A DNA stretch of 29,003 nt from positions 1-29,003 of the forward strand of contig JAEXPQ010000272.1 of assembly GCA_023446735.1 (NCBI GenBank), given 5' to 3'. This document shows positions 1-9,615 of this stretch, in pieces. This DNA comes from Verrucomicrobiota bacterium (GTDB taxonomy: Bacteria > Verrucomicrobiota > Verrucomicrobiia > Opitutales > Opitutaceae). Position 1 is the first letter of the stretch, and each line of letters opens with the position of its first letter. The position numbers and the translations under genes were made by a program. Below the pieces are notes generated by a model. That model was not told the origin of the DNA, searched no databases, and was given only the letters and a program-made list of their open reading frames with translations.

Positions 1-294
1 AACCGGGAGCGCGCACGGCTCCGGCTCGGCAACCGTACGGACCCGGGACGCCGCGCGGCCCGGCCGCCCGCCCGCGCGCGTCCACCGTGCCCACCGTACG
101 AGCGTGACGCCTTCCACGACCTCCTCCGTCACCAAGATTCCGGCATCTGCCACCACCGGAGTCGGGCGGACCGTCGGCGGGCCACCAACACAACCGCCGA
201 GGAGCAACGCCACCAACAGCAGCCAGCCCGTGCCCGCCCGCCCCCGCGGGCCAAGGCCACCAACCCCGCCCGTGTTGTGTCGTGGCGCGCTCAT
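1..294 (-). CDS. Putative lipoprotein, 3' end beyond left edge (partial)
   Basis: The ATG at 294-292 overlaps the TGA of the upstream gene (ATGA, 4-bp overlap). The frame stays open for 98 codons to the window edge, so the C-terminus is missing. After an Arg/Gly-rich N-region comes a hydrophobic segment, WLLLVALLLGGC, which ends in a lipobox-like LGGC. This predicts cleavage by signal peptidase II and lipid attachment at Cys35. The mature part starts Gly/Pro-rich and has a short stretch (DAGILVTEEVVEGVTLV) that looks like folded protein. No family was recognised. The overlap implies translational coupling with the preceding lipoprotein gene and transcription from the sigma-54-like promoter at 856-872. 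The signal peptide and clean frame make it likely real. Confidence 0.6.
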   Translation of the reverse strand, partial: MSAPRHNTGGVGGLGPRGRAGTGWLLLVALLLGGCVGGPPTVRPTPVVADAGILVTEEVVEGVTLVRWARWTRAGGRPGRAASRVRTVAEPEPCALPV

Positions 295-827
295 TCGACC
301 ACGATGTAGCGCGGCGCCGTCTTGAGCGCCGCCTGGATCCTCGCCTCGTCGACGACGCTCCGCGGACGCCGGCCCGCGTCGTCCACCCAGCGACGGGCCA
401 CGACACCGCCAAGCGTCTCTCCCGGCGCGATACCACGTAGCAGGAAGACCTCTTCCATGCCTTCGGTCTCGACCGTCAAACACACGATTCCGTCGGCCTC
501 GGGTGGCACGTAGAACGCATCGCCGGCGAACGTCTCGCGCCGTTCGCGGGGCCGGCGCAGCACCTCGACGACCTCGCCTCCTGCCAAACAAATCGCATCC
601 TGCCGGACCGCGACGCCGGCGCGTGGCGGCACCGCGCGCTCCGCGGCCTCGAACGCATCGACTCCCGGATACGAAGCGGAGAGCGGAGCTGGTTCGAGAA
701 CCCGCTCCGGCGCGCGACCGGGGGCGCTCCGCGGGGCGTCCCCGCCCCATGCCGCGTCGCAGCCGCCCAGCGCCGCGACCAGCAGGAGGCTTCGGGCCCC
801 CATCGTCCTGTTGCCTGTGGTGTTCAT
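291..827 (-). CDS. Putative lipoprotein of unknown function
   Basis: The 178-residue protein starts at ATG 827, chosen because it follows the predicted sigma-54 transcription start and a weak purine-rich tract (GTAGAAGCAAG). A second ATG at 803 is possible. The N-terminus (GARSLLLVAALGGC) is a type II signal peptide with an LGGC lipobox, so the product is probably a membrane-anchored lipoprotein. The mature part is about 155 residues with an Arg/Pro-rich N-terminal region, and it ends in APRYIVVE. No domain was recognised. It overlaps the next lipoprotein gene by 4 bp, which suggests the two products act together. It is separated from the RCC1 gene by a strong terminator. Confidence 0.7.
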   Translation of the reverse strand: MNTTGNRTMGARSLLLVAALGGCDAAWGGDAPRSAPGRAPERVLEPAPLSASYPGVDAFEAAERAVPPRAGVAVRQDAICLAGGEVVEVLRRPRERRETFAGDAFYVPPEADGIVCLTVETEGMEEVFLLRGIAPGETLGGVVARRWVDDAGRRPRSVVDEARIQAALKTAPRYIVVE

Positions 828-855
828 CTTGCTTCTACGTCGCTGTCTCGTTCTC

Positions 856-872
856 GGCATCTTCCGTGCCAA
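856..872 (-). promoter_or_regulatory. Sigma-54 (-24/-12) promoter candidate, imperfect
   Basis: On the minus strand the sequence reads TTGGCACGGAAGATGCC. The -24 element TGGCAC is perfect. The -12 element is ATGC instead of TTGC, at the correct 5-nt spacing. The predicted start is near 845, giving an 18-nt leader before ATG 827. The position and the similarity to five other sites in the window support it, but the -12 mismatch makes it the weaker call. Confidence 0.6.
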
Positions 873-889
873 CCCCCAGCCGCCGGGGC

Positions 890-924
890 AAAAACACCGG
901 GGCGGGAACGCCCCGCCCCGGTGT
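890..924 (-). terminator. Rho-independent terminator of the RCC1 gene
   Basis: A perfect 13-bp GC-rich stem (894-906 pairs with 912-924) with a 5-nt loop is followed on the minus strand by five T residues (894-890). It lies about 115 bp after the RCC1-protein stop and just before the next sigma-54-like promoter, so it insulates the two transcription units. Confidence 0.85.
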
Positions 925-1038
925 CGTGTTCGCATTCGCCGTGCACCAGCCCCACCGGCGATCCGGCCCCCGCGCGTCGCGCGCCGGGGTCGGAGGTCTC
1001 GCCACCGGCTTGCACCTCCGGCGGAAACTCTGGGCGTC

Positions 1039-4000
1039 TCAGAGCGGAGCGGGCAGGAAGATCGGCGTCACCCGATTCTCATGCTGCACGTTCACGGTGA
1101 CCAACAGGGTATCGGGCAGGCCCGGCTGCTGGAGGTTGAACGCCACCAACCCGTGAACGACACCGGTGGCATCGGTCCGGGCATCGAACTCGGTGCCCAT
1201 TTGGCCGTTCTGCATGTTCAGCAGCGAGCTCGCGCCGGTCGTCACCGCCAGACGCACCGGCGCCCGCACCAAGACCGCACCGTCCGACGCGCGGGTGAGA
1301 CGGAACGAGACGAAGCGGTACGGATTCGTGTCCGCCGGGTCGAACAGCGGCGTGACCACGGGCATCAGGCCGTTGTAGTAGTCGGTTGGATCGGTGCCGG
1401 CGGCGATCTCCGCCGTATCGGTGACCCCATCGCCGTCGGAATCCAGGGAGGGCGCGCGCAGGACCGTTTGGACGCCCGTCGCGACCGTACCGCTGTAGGC
1501 CAGCCCGTTGAGCACCTGCGGGGAGGTGCCGTTGAGCGTCACGTAGCCGCGGGCGATTCCATCGGCGTCCGTGCGCACCGAAAGGTTGCGCAGCCCTGGT
1601 CCGCCGGGCGTCGCCGCAATGAGGCTAGTGCCGCTAGAAAGACGGAAGACCACGGGAGCGTTCGCGAGCACGGCGCCGTCCGCCGCGCGGCGCACCTGCA
1701 ACGTCACGAGCCCCTGCGGTCCGAGTTGCCCGTCGACCCCCACGACAAACGCGAGCTGCGGAAACGCGCCGTTGTAGAAATCCCCCGGGCTGGTCCCCTG
1801 CGCGATCTCGGCGGCGTTCGTCACCCCGTCGAGATCGTCGTCCTCGTTCGGCTGCCCGACGCTGGTGGTCTGCACCGTGAGATTCGCGGTCGCGGCGCGG
1901 ACGAGCACGACGCTCCGCAAGCCCGTGGCAGAAGTGTGGCGATAGTAGGCGCGCACGATCCCGTCTTCGTCGGTGCGAGCCTCGAACGTCGCCGCCTCGG
2001 GCGCGGTGCCGTCGCTCCGCACGGACACCGTGCCGCTGCCCGACACGACGGTGAAGGACACCGGAACGTGGGCCAACGGGTTCGTCCCGGTGGCGTCCCA
2101 GACGGCGATCTCGAACGGCTCGGCGTTGAAGGCGCCGCGCAGCCCGTACTGTTTGTCGCCGCCGAGCACCGTCAGCGTCGGAATCACGCCGTTGAACGCA
2201 TCGTTAGGATAGTCGTCGGCAAAATCGGTGAGCAGGTCGCCGTCGGCGTCGGCCTCCAGCGGATCCGAGCCTTTCGTGTACTCTTGGATATCGGGCAGAC
2301 CGTCTTGGTCGGGATCCGCGCCGCCGCTCGACCCCAGCGCCCCGAAGGCTTCGAGTTCCCAGGCGTCGGCCATCCCGTCCTGATCCGTATCCTCGGCGGA
2401 GGCGATGAGGCGGATCGCGCTCCGCTCGGGAAGCCCCGGCTCGCAGGCCTGCTGCCCCGCGGCGTTGCTGCCCCAGACCCTCGCCTGTCCATCGCTCAAC
2501 AAAGCCAGAGTGAAATCCAGCCCCGCCGCGATACCGCAGATGGAGCTTGGGCCCGAAATCTGCACGGGCGTGAGACGACCAACCATCGTTCCATCCCCCA
2601 GTTGGCCGTGACGATTGCCGCCACAAGCCCAGACCGAACCGTCGACCATTCGCAGGACGCTATGGCATCCTCCGGCGGCGGCCGCTACGGCCGAGTTCAC
2701 CCCGATCATCTTCGTAGGATACGCGCGGCGGGTGGTCGATCCGTCGCCCAACTGACCGTCGTAGTTGGCGCCGAATGCCCACGCCGTGCCGTCGAGTTTC
2801 ACCGCGATCGTGAACGGATAGTCCGTCGACCCGCCGGCGGCGATCGAACGGACGCCGGTGAGGCCGTAGGCCTGCACCGGGACGATGCGCGAGCTCGTGG
2901 TACCATCACCGAGTTCACCGTAGTAGTTCCATCCCCACGTCCACACGGTCCCGTTCGATTTCAACGCCACGGTGTGGTAAGCCCCCGCCTCGATCGCCAC
3001 GACTCCCGTCAAGCCCGCGACCTGGACAGGGGTGGTCTGCGAACGCGGCATCGCACCGCTGCCCAACTGGCCGAAATCGCCGCGGCCCCAAGTCCAGACT
3101 GTGCCGTCGCTCTTGAGCGCGACTGAGTGGAACGTACCGGCGGCGACCGCACTCACGCCGGTCAACCCGCGCACCGGCCGGGGGATTCGGAGCGAGTTGG
3201 CGGTCGATCCGTTGCCCAACTGGCCGTAGGTGTTGCGGCCCCAGGTCCACACCGTGCCGTCGGCGCCGAGCGCCACCGCATGGTCGGACCCCGCCGCGAT
3301 CGCCGCGATCCCGGCGGCGCCCGGTACGGTCTCGGGCACCGAACTGAAGTCCGCTCCCGAGCGCCCCAGCTGCTCGTAATGATTGTCTCCCCACGCCTGC
3401 ACGGATCCGTCACGGCGAAGAACCAGCGCGAACTGGCCGCCCGCCGCCACCGCACCCACCGGCCCGAGACCGGCGACCGGCCCCGGTTTGCTCCACTGCT
3501 GGGTACCGATCCCGAGTTGACCGGCAGTGTTCTTGCCCCAACCCCAAACCGACCCGTCGCTCAACAGCGCGACGGTGTGTTCGCCCCCCGCGGTGACCGC
3601 CACCACGTCAGGCCCCACATCGACCAGGGATGGAACCAGCCGGCCGACCGTGGTTCCGTCGCCCAACTGGCCGCACTGGTTGCCGCCGCACGCCAGCACC
3701 GAGCCGTCGGCCATCAACGCGACGGTGTGGTTCAACCCGGCGGAGATCGCCCGAGCGCCGGCCAAACTCGCGACGCGCACGGCGCCCAAACGCGTCTCCG
3801 TGGTTCCGTCGCCCAATTGGCCGGAAGCATTGTCGCCCCACGCCCAGACGGTGCCGTCACTCGCCCGCGCCACCGTGTGATTTGCACCCGCGGACAGAGC
3901 CGCGATCCAGCTCAGCTCGTAAAGCTGCACCGCTTTCGGTGAGTCGATAGTGCTGCCGATGCCGAGCTGTCCGTTGCGATTCGCCCCCCAGGCCCACACG

Positions 4001-4719
4001 GTGCCGTCCTTCTTCAACGCAACCGTGTGATCGAGGCCCGAAGCGATCGCCACGACCCCGGTGTACCCGAATGCCTTGGGAAAACCTGTTACGGACGTCG
4101 GCACGGTGCGTCCGGTATACGTCCCGTCTCCCAGCTGACCGTTGCCGTTCCAGCCGCAGGCGTAGATGCGGCCACCGGAATCCGCGAGCAAGACCGAGAA
4201 CCCATCTCCTGCAGTCACCGCCACCATCCCGGCCAGTCCGGACATCGACACCGGTGTGGTCCGGCGCACCGTCGTACCATCACCCAACTGCCCGAAGGTG
4301 TTGTCGCCCCACGCCCAAACCGAGCGGTCGCGCTTGAGCGCCACGGTATGGTTCACACCGACTGCCACGCTCACCACGTTGGAAAGCCCGACCACCTGAA
4401 CCGGGGTGGCGCGGTTGGTCGTCGTACCGTCCCCGAGCTGGCCGCAACTGTTGTCGCCCCAGGCCCAGACCGTGCCGTCGCTCCTGATCGCGACGGTGTG
4501 CCCGGGGCCCGCCACGATCGCGCCGGCCGCCGGCACCTCGAGTCCATAGGCGGGTGCGGCCGCCAGGACCACGGCGAACGAGCCGGCCACCACCACGGCC
4601 CGGACCGAACGATCGACCGCCGGCGGCGTCCACCAGCGACGTCTGCCGGCGGCGAGACGATGCCCAAGAAAGTCCGCTGCGCGGCGGACAAAGGATGTGT
4701 TCTTTGATACGGGGTTCAT
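1039..4719 (-). CDS. Large exported RCC1-repeat protein with calcium-type repeats and Big-1-like domains
   Basis: The protein is 1226 residues. ATG 4719 is chosen because a perfect sigma-54 promoter at 4749-4733 places transcription start about 3 nt upstream; a longer reading would begin inside the promoter. Residues about 40-60 form a hydrophobic export signal ending near APAYG. From about 65 to 770 there are 14 RCC1 repeats with cores like VWAWGDN..GQLGDGT, enough for two seven-bladed propellers. The C-terminal part holds Asp-rich calcium-type motifs (DTDQDGMAD, DPDQDGLPD, DSDGDGVTD) alternating three times with Ig-like Big-1-type segments that share a TD.DG signature. RCC1 propellers are generally interaction scaffolds, so a cell-surface or secreted binding protein is inferred. 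No sorting signal was recognised at the C-terminus. Confidence 0.9.
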   Translation of the reverse strand: MNPVSKNTSFVRRAADFLGHRLAAGRRRWWTPPAVDRSVRAVVVAGSFAVVLAAAPAYGLEVPAAGAIVAGPGHTVAIRSDGTVWAWGDNSCGQLGDGTTTNRATPVQVVGLSNVVSVAVGVNHTVALKRDRSVWAWGDNTFGQLGDGTTVRRTTPVSMSGLAGMVAVTAGDGFSVLLADSGGRIYACGWNGNGQLGDGTYTGRTVPTSVTGFPKAFGYTGVVAIASGLDHTVALKKDGTVWAWGANRNGQLGIGSTIDSPKAVQLYELSWIAALSAGANHTVARASDGTVWAWGDNASGQLGDGTTETRLGAVRVASLAGARAISAGLNHTVALMADGSVLACGGNQCGQLGDGTTVGRLVPSLVDVGPDVVAVTAGGEHTVALLSDGSVWGWGKNTAGQLGIGTQQWSKPGPVAGLGPVGAVAAGGQFALVLRRDGSVQAWGDNHYEQLGRSGADFSSVPETVPGAAGIAAIAAGSDHAVALGADGTVWTWGRNTYGQLGNGSTANSLRIPRPVRGLTGVSAVAAGTFHSVALKSDGTVWTWGRGDFGQLGSGAMPRSQTTPVQVAGLTGVVAIEAGAYHTVALKSNGTVWTWGWNYYGELGDGTTSSRIVPVQAYGLTGVRSIAAGGSTDYPFTIAVKLDGTAWAFGANYDGQLGDGSTTRRAYPTKMIGVNSAVAAAAGGCHSVLRMVDGSVWACGGNRHGQLGDGTMVGRLTPVQISGPSSICGIAAGLDFTLALLSDGQARVWGSNAAGQQACEPGLPERSAIRLIASAEDTDQDGMADAWELEAFGALGSSGGADPDQDGLPDIQEYTKGSDPLEADADGDLLTDFADDYPNDAFNGVIPTLTVLGGDKQYGLRGAFNAEPFEIAVWDATGTNPLAHVPVSFTVVSGSGTVSVRSDGTAPEAATFEARTDEDGIVRAYYRHTSATGLRSVVLVRAATANLTVQTTSVGQPNEDDDLDGVTNAAEIAQGTSPGDFYNGAFPQLAFVVGVDGQLGPQGLVTLQVRRAADGAVLANAPVVFRLSSGTSLIAATPGGPGLRNLSVRTDADGIARGYVTLNGTSPQVLNGLAYSGTVATGVQTVLRAPSLDSDGDGVTDTAEIAAGTDPTDYYNGLMPVVTPLFDPADTNPYRFVSFRLTRASDGAVLVRAPVRLAVTTGASSLLNMQNGQMGTEFDARTDATGVVHGLVAFNLQQPGLPDTLLVTVNVQHENRVTPIFLPAPL
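2450..4500 (-). repeat. 14 tandem RCC1-coding repeats
   Basis: Each unit is roughly 150 bp and encodes a variant of [hydrophobic]-A-W-G-x-N-x-x-G-Q-L-G-D-G-T followed by P-V and an AIAAG.HTVALK-type strand. Units have diverged at the DNA level but retain the core. The most degenerate are the eighth (EQLGRSG) and the last (AGQQACEP). This is a protein-level repeat, not a mobile or CRISPR array. Confidence 0.85.
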
Positions 4720-4732
4720 GCGCTTATCCCCC

Positions 4733-4749
4733 GGCAATTCCCGTGCCAA
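4733..4749 (-). promoter_or_regulatory. Sigma-54 promoter for the RCC1-repeat gene
   Basis: On the minus strand the sequence reads TTGGCACGGGAATTGCC, a perfect match to TGGCAC-N5-TTGC. Counting from the -12 C (4734), +1 falls near 4722, with the ATG at about +4. It is divergent from the sigma-54 promoter at 4883-4898 in a 190-bp intergenic region. Confidence 0.85.
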
Positions 4750-4882
4750 CCGATCTTCGGATACCGCCTGGACGGGCCAATGCCCCGGAGCTTCACCCCC
4801 GCACTTTCGCCTTTATCGTCTCCCGTCCTCCCGGTGGAATCCGCGCCGCGCAACCCTCCCCCGGCCGGGCGCCCGCCGTCGC

Positions 4883-4898
4883 TGGCACGGTCCTTGCC
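4883..4898 (+). promoter_or_regulatory. Sigma-54 promoter for the FHA activator gene
   Basis: The plus strand reads TGGCACGGTCCTTGCC, a perfect -24/-12 match. +1 is predicted at about 4909, one base before the ATG at 4910. It suggests that the sigma-54 activator is itself sigma-54 dependent (positive autoregulation). Confidence 0.8.
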
Positions 4899-4909
4899 TC
4901 CCCTTCCCG

Positions 4910-6580
<1,671 letters not shown>

Positions 6581-6606
6581 GGTCGCCCGCCGAACCGCCG
6601 GGCCGG

Positions 6607-6622
6607 TGGCACGCCTTTTGCC
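6607..6622 (+). promoter_or_regulatory. Sigma-54 promoter for the FHA-domain protein gene
   Basis: The plus strand reads TGGCACGCCTTTTGCC, a perfect TGGCAC-N5-TTGC. It lies in the 53-bp gap after the activator gene. Predicted +1 is near 6633, one base before the ATG at 6634. Confidence 0.8.
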
Positions 6623-6633
6623 CGAAGGCCGCC

Positions 6634-7989
6634 ATGACCTCCACCGCCCCCCGCTGCCTCGACCGGTCGGTCCCGGACGCGCCAGCGGCCGCCCCCTGCA
6701 CGCTCGGCACGGACGAACCACCCCGCTCGGCGCCGTTGGCCGCCGCATTGCGGTTTCCCCATCCGCTGGTTGCCGGGTATCCGAGTCTTGCACTGCTGCG
6801 CCTTGTCGTCCGCGGCGGCTCGCACGTGGAGCGCGTCGCCGGCTCGCTGCGCTCCGGCGCGCTGGAACGAGAAAGTCGTTTCGACCATGGACCACTCTCG
6901 CCGACCGTCGCAGCCACGGTTCCGGTCGAGATCGAGCCGCGCCGCGCGGGACAATTCCTGCTCTCCATCCGCCTCGCATGCCGGATCGACGACCGCGAGC
7001 TCGTGTTCTCCGGCCGGATTCCCTTGCGGGTGCTGGCGCCGCCCGAGAGCCGGATCGAGATCAATCTCGGCGACATCCAATGCCAGAAGGACTGCGGCGC
7101 CAACGCCGCCCTCGGCGCGGAATTCGGCGACCTCTCGTTCGCCGGGCTGCTCGACGGCCTCCGCCTTCCTTCGCTCAACGAACTGCTGGCCCACGAGTTG
7201 TCCGCCTCGTTCCAGCCGATCGACCTCGCGCCCGGCTGCCCGGGCGACTGGGCCACCCCCGCCCTGCCCGACTGCTCGGACAGCGCCGCGGCCGCGCCAT
7301 GCTGTGTCCTGCGCTCCTGCGCCGACGAAACCCGCGAGATCCGGCTGGTGACCGGGTCCCGCCTCCGGATCGGGCGATCCCGCTCGCGCGCCGACTATGT
7401 CGGCTGGTTCTGGCCGCGGACCCCGGCTGAAGACGCGAGAACCCGGCGGCTGAGCAAGCTCCACGTCGTCATCGAAGCCCGCGGAGGCGGCTTCCAGGTG
7501 AGCGATCCGGGCAGCGTCAACGGGTCCCGGCTCGATGGTCGCAGGCTCGGAGCCCAAGGCACCCGGATCTCGCCCGCAGGCCCACCGCAGCATCTGCTGC
7601 TTGCAGACGACTACAGCCTCCGCCTCGACTTCCTTCCCAAGGAAGACGACAGCGCCGAAACCCAGGCAGCGGCCACGCCAGAAGTCGGCTGCCTGCGCCT
7701 CGTCCCCACAAGCTCACAACCACCTCCATGCGAGGCGTTGTGGGTGCTCTCCTCGGCATCATTCGGATCCGGAGACGACGCGGCGCTCCGTCTCGCGGAC
7801 CCAAGTCTCGTCGCCCGGCACGGGCGTTTCCTCCGGAACGAGCACGAGATCCAGTTGCAGGTCGTCGCGGCCGGAGCGGAGGTGCGGATCGACCACCGGG
7901 TGATCCACCCTCGCGAGACCGTCTCGCTTCAAACCGGAATGCAACTACGGCTCGGCCGCACGCAATGGGTGGTGGAATACCGTCACTGA
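6634..7989 (+). CDS. Protein with two FHA-like domains and an unrecognised N-terminal region
   Basis: The 451-residue protein starts at ATG 6634, just downstream of its sigma-54 promoter; the frame is open further upstream, but that would cross the promoter. Residues 1-230 match no family I recognise and contain several cysteines (QCQKDC near 150, then C..C, CC and C before the FHA). Residues about 232-330 form an FHA domain (RIGRS, SKLHVVIE, SVNGSRLDG) with an insertion after the first strand. Residues about 355-450 look like a second, degenerate FHA domain (FGSGDDAALRLADPSLVARHGRF) lacking the NG signature. No signal peptide or membrane helix is seen, so it is probably a cytoplasmic phosphopeptide-binding adaptor. 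Its stop is only 6 bp from the convergent stop of the kinase-like operon. Confidence 0.8.
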   Translation: MTSTAPRCLDRSVPDAPAAAPCTLGTDEPPRSAPLAAALRFPHPLVAGYPSLALLRLVVRGGSHVERVAGSLRSGALERESRFDHGPLSPTVAATVPVEIEPRRAGQFLLSIRLACRIDDRELVFSGRIPLRVLAPPESRIEINLGDIQCQKDCGANAALGAEFGDLSFAGLLDGLRLPSLNELLAHELSASFQPIDLAPGCPGDWATPALPDCSDSAAAAPCCVLRSCADETREIRLVTGSRLRIGRSRSRADYVGWFWPRTPAEDARTRRLSKLHVVIEARGGGFQVSDPGSVNGSRLDGRRLGAQGTRISPAGPPQHLLLADDYSLRLDFLPKEDDSAETQAAATPEVGCLRLVPTSSQPPPCEALWVLSSASFGSGDDAALRLADPSLVARHGRFLRNEHEIQLQVVAAGAEVRIDHRVIHPRETVSLQTGMQLRLGRTQWVVEYRH

Positions 7990-7995
7990 CCCTCG

Positions 7996-9615
7996 TCACG
8001 GCCCCACGGAGTCGGTCGACATTCCATCCGGCCGACGCACCAACGCGACGCGGAACCCGATCAACGGCACCTTCACCTCGCCATTAACTAGCATCCGAGC
8101 GAAAGAGCCATCCGGGTCGATGCCGCCCCTCGGACTGACGTAGCGGCAGATCCGTCTCGGCCCGCTGGTCGAACCGACGGGGTCGACCCACTCGCCGGGC
8201 TTCCGGTCGGTGAGGTCGTCGCGGCAGTACTCGCGGAGGCTCTCACGCATGTCGTGAAGGCCCCAGGCGTTCGCCTTCCGCTGAGCCACGCGTTTCGGCA
8301 TGAACTCGGGCACCGTCGGAACCGGAAAGTCCGTACTCACCCGTACATCCTCGCTCGGGGCGGCACCGCCACCGGCTCGACAGGCGTACTCCCACTGCGC
8401 CTCGGTGGGCAAGGTGTACACATGCCCCGGCGGCAAACGGCCGGCCAGGTCCTCCCGATCCGTGAGCTTCTCGCAGTACTCCATCGCTTCGAACCAACCG
8501 ATCGCCTCGATCGGGTAATCGGAACCGGACACGCGTTGGGCCCGCGGTCCCATCAAAGCCTCCCACTGCTGCTGGGTCACCGGCGTATCCGAGAGCCAAT
8601 AGCCCTCGGTCAAAGTCACCTTCGACTCCGCCACTCCCCCGATGCCGACCCGCCGCCTGGCGGTGAAGGATCCCGGCGCGATCCAGACGAAGACCGCCCC
8701 GAGCTGCGGCATCCGCCACGAACGCCCCGGCCACGGTCCCACGAACGGTTGCAGGACGACCGATGCCCGCGCGCACTCGTCGTCGCCGACCCGAACGACG
8801 ACCACTGCGGAACGGTGGTCGCGCAGCACAAGTTCGTAGCGGTGCTCGCCGCTCGGAACTCCCGCGGCGGAGAACGGGGTCCGGCCCACCGACTTGCCGT
8901 TCTCCCACAGCTCGGCGCCTTCCGGGGTCGACCCGATTTCGACCCGTCCGCCTCGCAACGAAATCCGCTCCCGCGTCGTCACCCCGCGCCGGACCTCGAC
9001 TGTGCGACGGGCTTCCGGGAACCCCGGAGCCGAGACCCGCAGCACGTACTCCCCGGTCGGCACCGCGAACGGCACTCCGTCGGCCACGCGGTTCGAATCG
9101 CCCACCCGGACCCGCGCCCCGGGCGGATCCGTGTCCAACACGAGGGAACCCACGCTTCGCACCAGCCGCGCCTCCACCGTGGCGGTCGCACCGGCCGTGA
9201 CCGTGACCTCGCCCCGCCATTCCTCGTATCCATCTTTCGTAATCCGCAACGGATGCCGTCCCACCCCGAGCGCCTTCGCGCTCAACGGGGCCACACCGTA
9301 GAGCGATCCCCCGACCCGCACCGTGGCACCCGCCGGAGCCGTCCGCACCTCGAGCCCGCCGACCGGAGCCCTCTGGCCCGGCGCTTCGGACAACGCCGGC
9401 ACCGGAGCGACCTCCGGCACTTGCACCGGAACCGGGACCGCCGGGGATCGCGGTGGCTTTCCCCGGCTCCGAAACCACGCGGCTCCGGCCCCGCTCGCCA
9501 CCGCGACGCATGCACAGAGCAGCAGTCGCAACCCGGGGCGCCAAACCCGCGACCAGAGCGCCAGCGCTCGGTTCGGCACCGCCTCATCTTCGTCAGAAGC
9601 CAGCCGCGGACTCAT
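7996..9615 (-). CDS. Membrane protein with three PEGA repeats and a degenerate FGE-like domain
   Basis: The 539-residue protein starts at ATG 9615, which overlaps the upstream stop as ATGA. A short cytoplasmic N-terminus precedes a membrane helix (LRLLLCACVAVASGAGAAWF). Three PEGA repeats follow (starting GGLEVRTAP, GSLVLDTDP, GRVEIGSTP), then an FGE-sulfatase/SUMF1-like domain (FVWIAPGSF, PTEAQWEYACRAG, ending GFRVALVRR). Unlike the three genes upstream it has no kinase-like domain. The usual D-M-H-G-N-V-x-E-W motif has decayed to DMRESLREY, and the catalytic cysteine region has no cysteine. It is probably a periplasmic scaffold or sensor rather than an enzyme. It is the last gene of the operon. 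Confidence 0.85.
   Translation of the reverse strand: MSPRLASDEDEAVPNRALALWSRVWRPGLRLLLCACVAVASGAGAAWFRSRGKPPRSPAVPVPVQVPEVAPVPALSEAPGQRAPVGGLEVRTAPAGATVRVGGSLYGVAPLSAKALGVGRHPLRITKDGYEEWRGEVTVTAGATATVEARLVRSVGSLVLDTDPPGARVRVGDSNRVADGVPFAVPTGEYVLRVSAPGFPEARRTVEVRRGVTTRERISLRGGRVEIGSTPEGAELWENGKSVGRTPFSAAGVPSGEHRYELVLRDHRSAVVVVRVGDDECARASVVLQPFVGPWPGRSWRMPQLGAVFVWIAPGSFTARRRVGIGGVAESKVTLTEGYWLSDTPVTQQQWEALMGPRAQRVSGSDYPIEAIGWFEAMEYCEKLTDREDLAGRLPPGHVYTLPTEAQWEYACRAGGGAAPSEDVRVSTDFPVPTVPEFMPKRVAQRKANAWGLHDMRESLREYCRDDLTDRKPGEWVDPVGSTSGPRRICRYVSPRGGIDPDGSFARMLVNGEVKVPLIGFRVALVRRPDGMSTDSVGP

Noticed and set aside
811..3126. Long plus-strand open frame opposite the RCC1 gene
   Set aside because: It is an Arg/His-rich shadow of the RCC1 repeats; the minus strand carries 14 recognisable repeats and a perfect promoter.
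2450..4500. Regularly spaced repeats that could suggest a CRISPR-like array
   Set aside because: The units are about 150 bp, diverged and in frame, and encode RCC1 blades inside one protein.
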